A stretch of 6,560 nt of DNA, from assembly GCA_030916665.1 (NCBI GenBank), contig JAUPWC010000076.1, forward strand, positions 1 to 6,560, written 5' to 3'. The DNA comes from Verrucomicrobiota bacterium. GTDB lineage: Bacteria > Verrucomicrobiota > Verrucomicrobiia > Opitutales > Opitutaceae. A model generated the notes under the pieces. The model did not search any database, was not told the origin of the DNA, and was given only the letters and a program-made list of their open reading frames with translations. Shown here in pieces: positions 6,417 through 6,560 of the stretch; position 1 is the first letter of the stretch, and the number at the start of each line of letters is the position of its first letter. The translations under genes and the position numbers were made by a program.

Positions 6417-6560
6417 ATGATTCGCTGGCTCAAAAGCGTGTGGGCGGGACTCGGTAAGCAGCAGGCTGGCTCCGCCGTGGCGGAGGCCGGTGCGCGGGGC
6501 GAACAGGCGGCGGCGGACTTCCTGCGGGCGCGCCAGGGATTTGCGGTGCTGGCCCGGAAC
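6417..6560 (+). CDS. YraN/UPF0102 family protein, 3'-truncated by window edge
   Basis: Only the first 48 codons are present, and the frame is open to the window end. After a short N-terminal extension (MIRWLKSVWAGLGKQQ) comes GARGEQAAADFLRARQGFAVLARN, which closely matches the start of the UPF0102/YraN domain, where the conserved G..GE..A..FL...G..IL.RN pattern leads into an endonuclease-like fold. The catalytic Asp/Glu/Lys residues expected of that fold would lie beyond the window. The family is widespread, nuclease-like and poorly characterised, and is often encoded near rnhB. The ATG at 6417 is supported by GAGGG 11 bases upstream. It is transcribed away from the pilB-like gene. The N-terminal extension before the domain is somewhat longer than in many relatives. 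Confidence 0.85.
   Translation, partial: MIRWLKSVWAGLGKQQAGSAVAEAGARGEQAAADFLRARQGFAVLARN

Noticed and set aside
5899..6420. Open frame of 173 codons on the plus strand overlapping the yraN start
   Set aside because: It is antisense to the GAF domain, has a biased mirror-type composition and no ribosome site; yraN itself is clearly in another frame.
1..6560. CRISPR array, insertion sequence or phage genes
   Set aside because: No regularly spaced repeats, transposase-like protein or integrase is visible; the only mobile-like item is the 85-bp palindromic element.

Overview
The window is high-GC DNA (mostly G/C at third codon positions) from a free-living bacterium. The combination of a bacterial SMC, a type IV pilus/type II secretion ATPase carrying an N-terminal GAF domain, and a YraN-family protein, together with the codon style, suggests a Verrucomicrobiota member of the Opitutaceae type. 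That placement is inference from memory of similar proteins and is not proven by the sequence.

Layout. (1) Positions 1-3416, plus strand: the 3' part of smc, the chromosome-condensation ATPase. The window cuts off its N-terminal Walker A region. (2) Positions 3417-3665: a gene-free spacer holding an 85-bp palindromic element (3437-3521), a 12-bp GC-rich hairpin (3555-3582), a degenerate extra copy of the element's end (3584-3599), and a promoter-like extended -10 (3638-3646). (3) Positions 3666-3827, plus strand: a 53-codon gene for a small two-helix membrane protein of unknown function. (4) Positions 3828-4050: a densely folded spacer with a 24-bp plus-strand hairpin, an intrinsic-type terminator that could serve both strands, and a further GC hairpin. 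(5) Positions 4051-6297, minus strand: a GAF-MshEN-ATPase protein of the PilB/GspE family. (6) Positions 6298-6416: a divergent intergenic region. (7) Positions 6417-6560, plus strand: the first 48 codons of a YraN/UPF0102 gene that runs off the window.

The genes do not form one operon. smc and the small gene face the pilB-like gene tail to tail, with the terminator between them, and the pilB-like gene and yraN diverge. Their roles are separate: chromosome organisation, an unknown membrane function, powering of pilus or pseudopilus assembly, and a nuclease-like housekeeping protein.

The coding genes are mostly recognisable families. The least explained parts are the charged insert in SMC, the GAF domain on the secretion ATPase, and above all the small membrane-protein gene with its unusually structured 3' region at 3846-4043.
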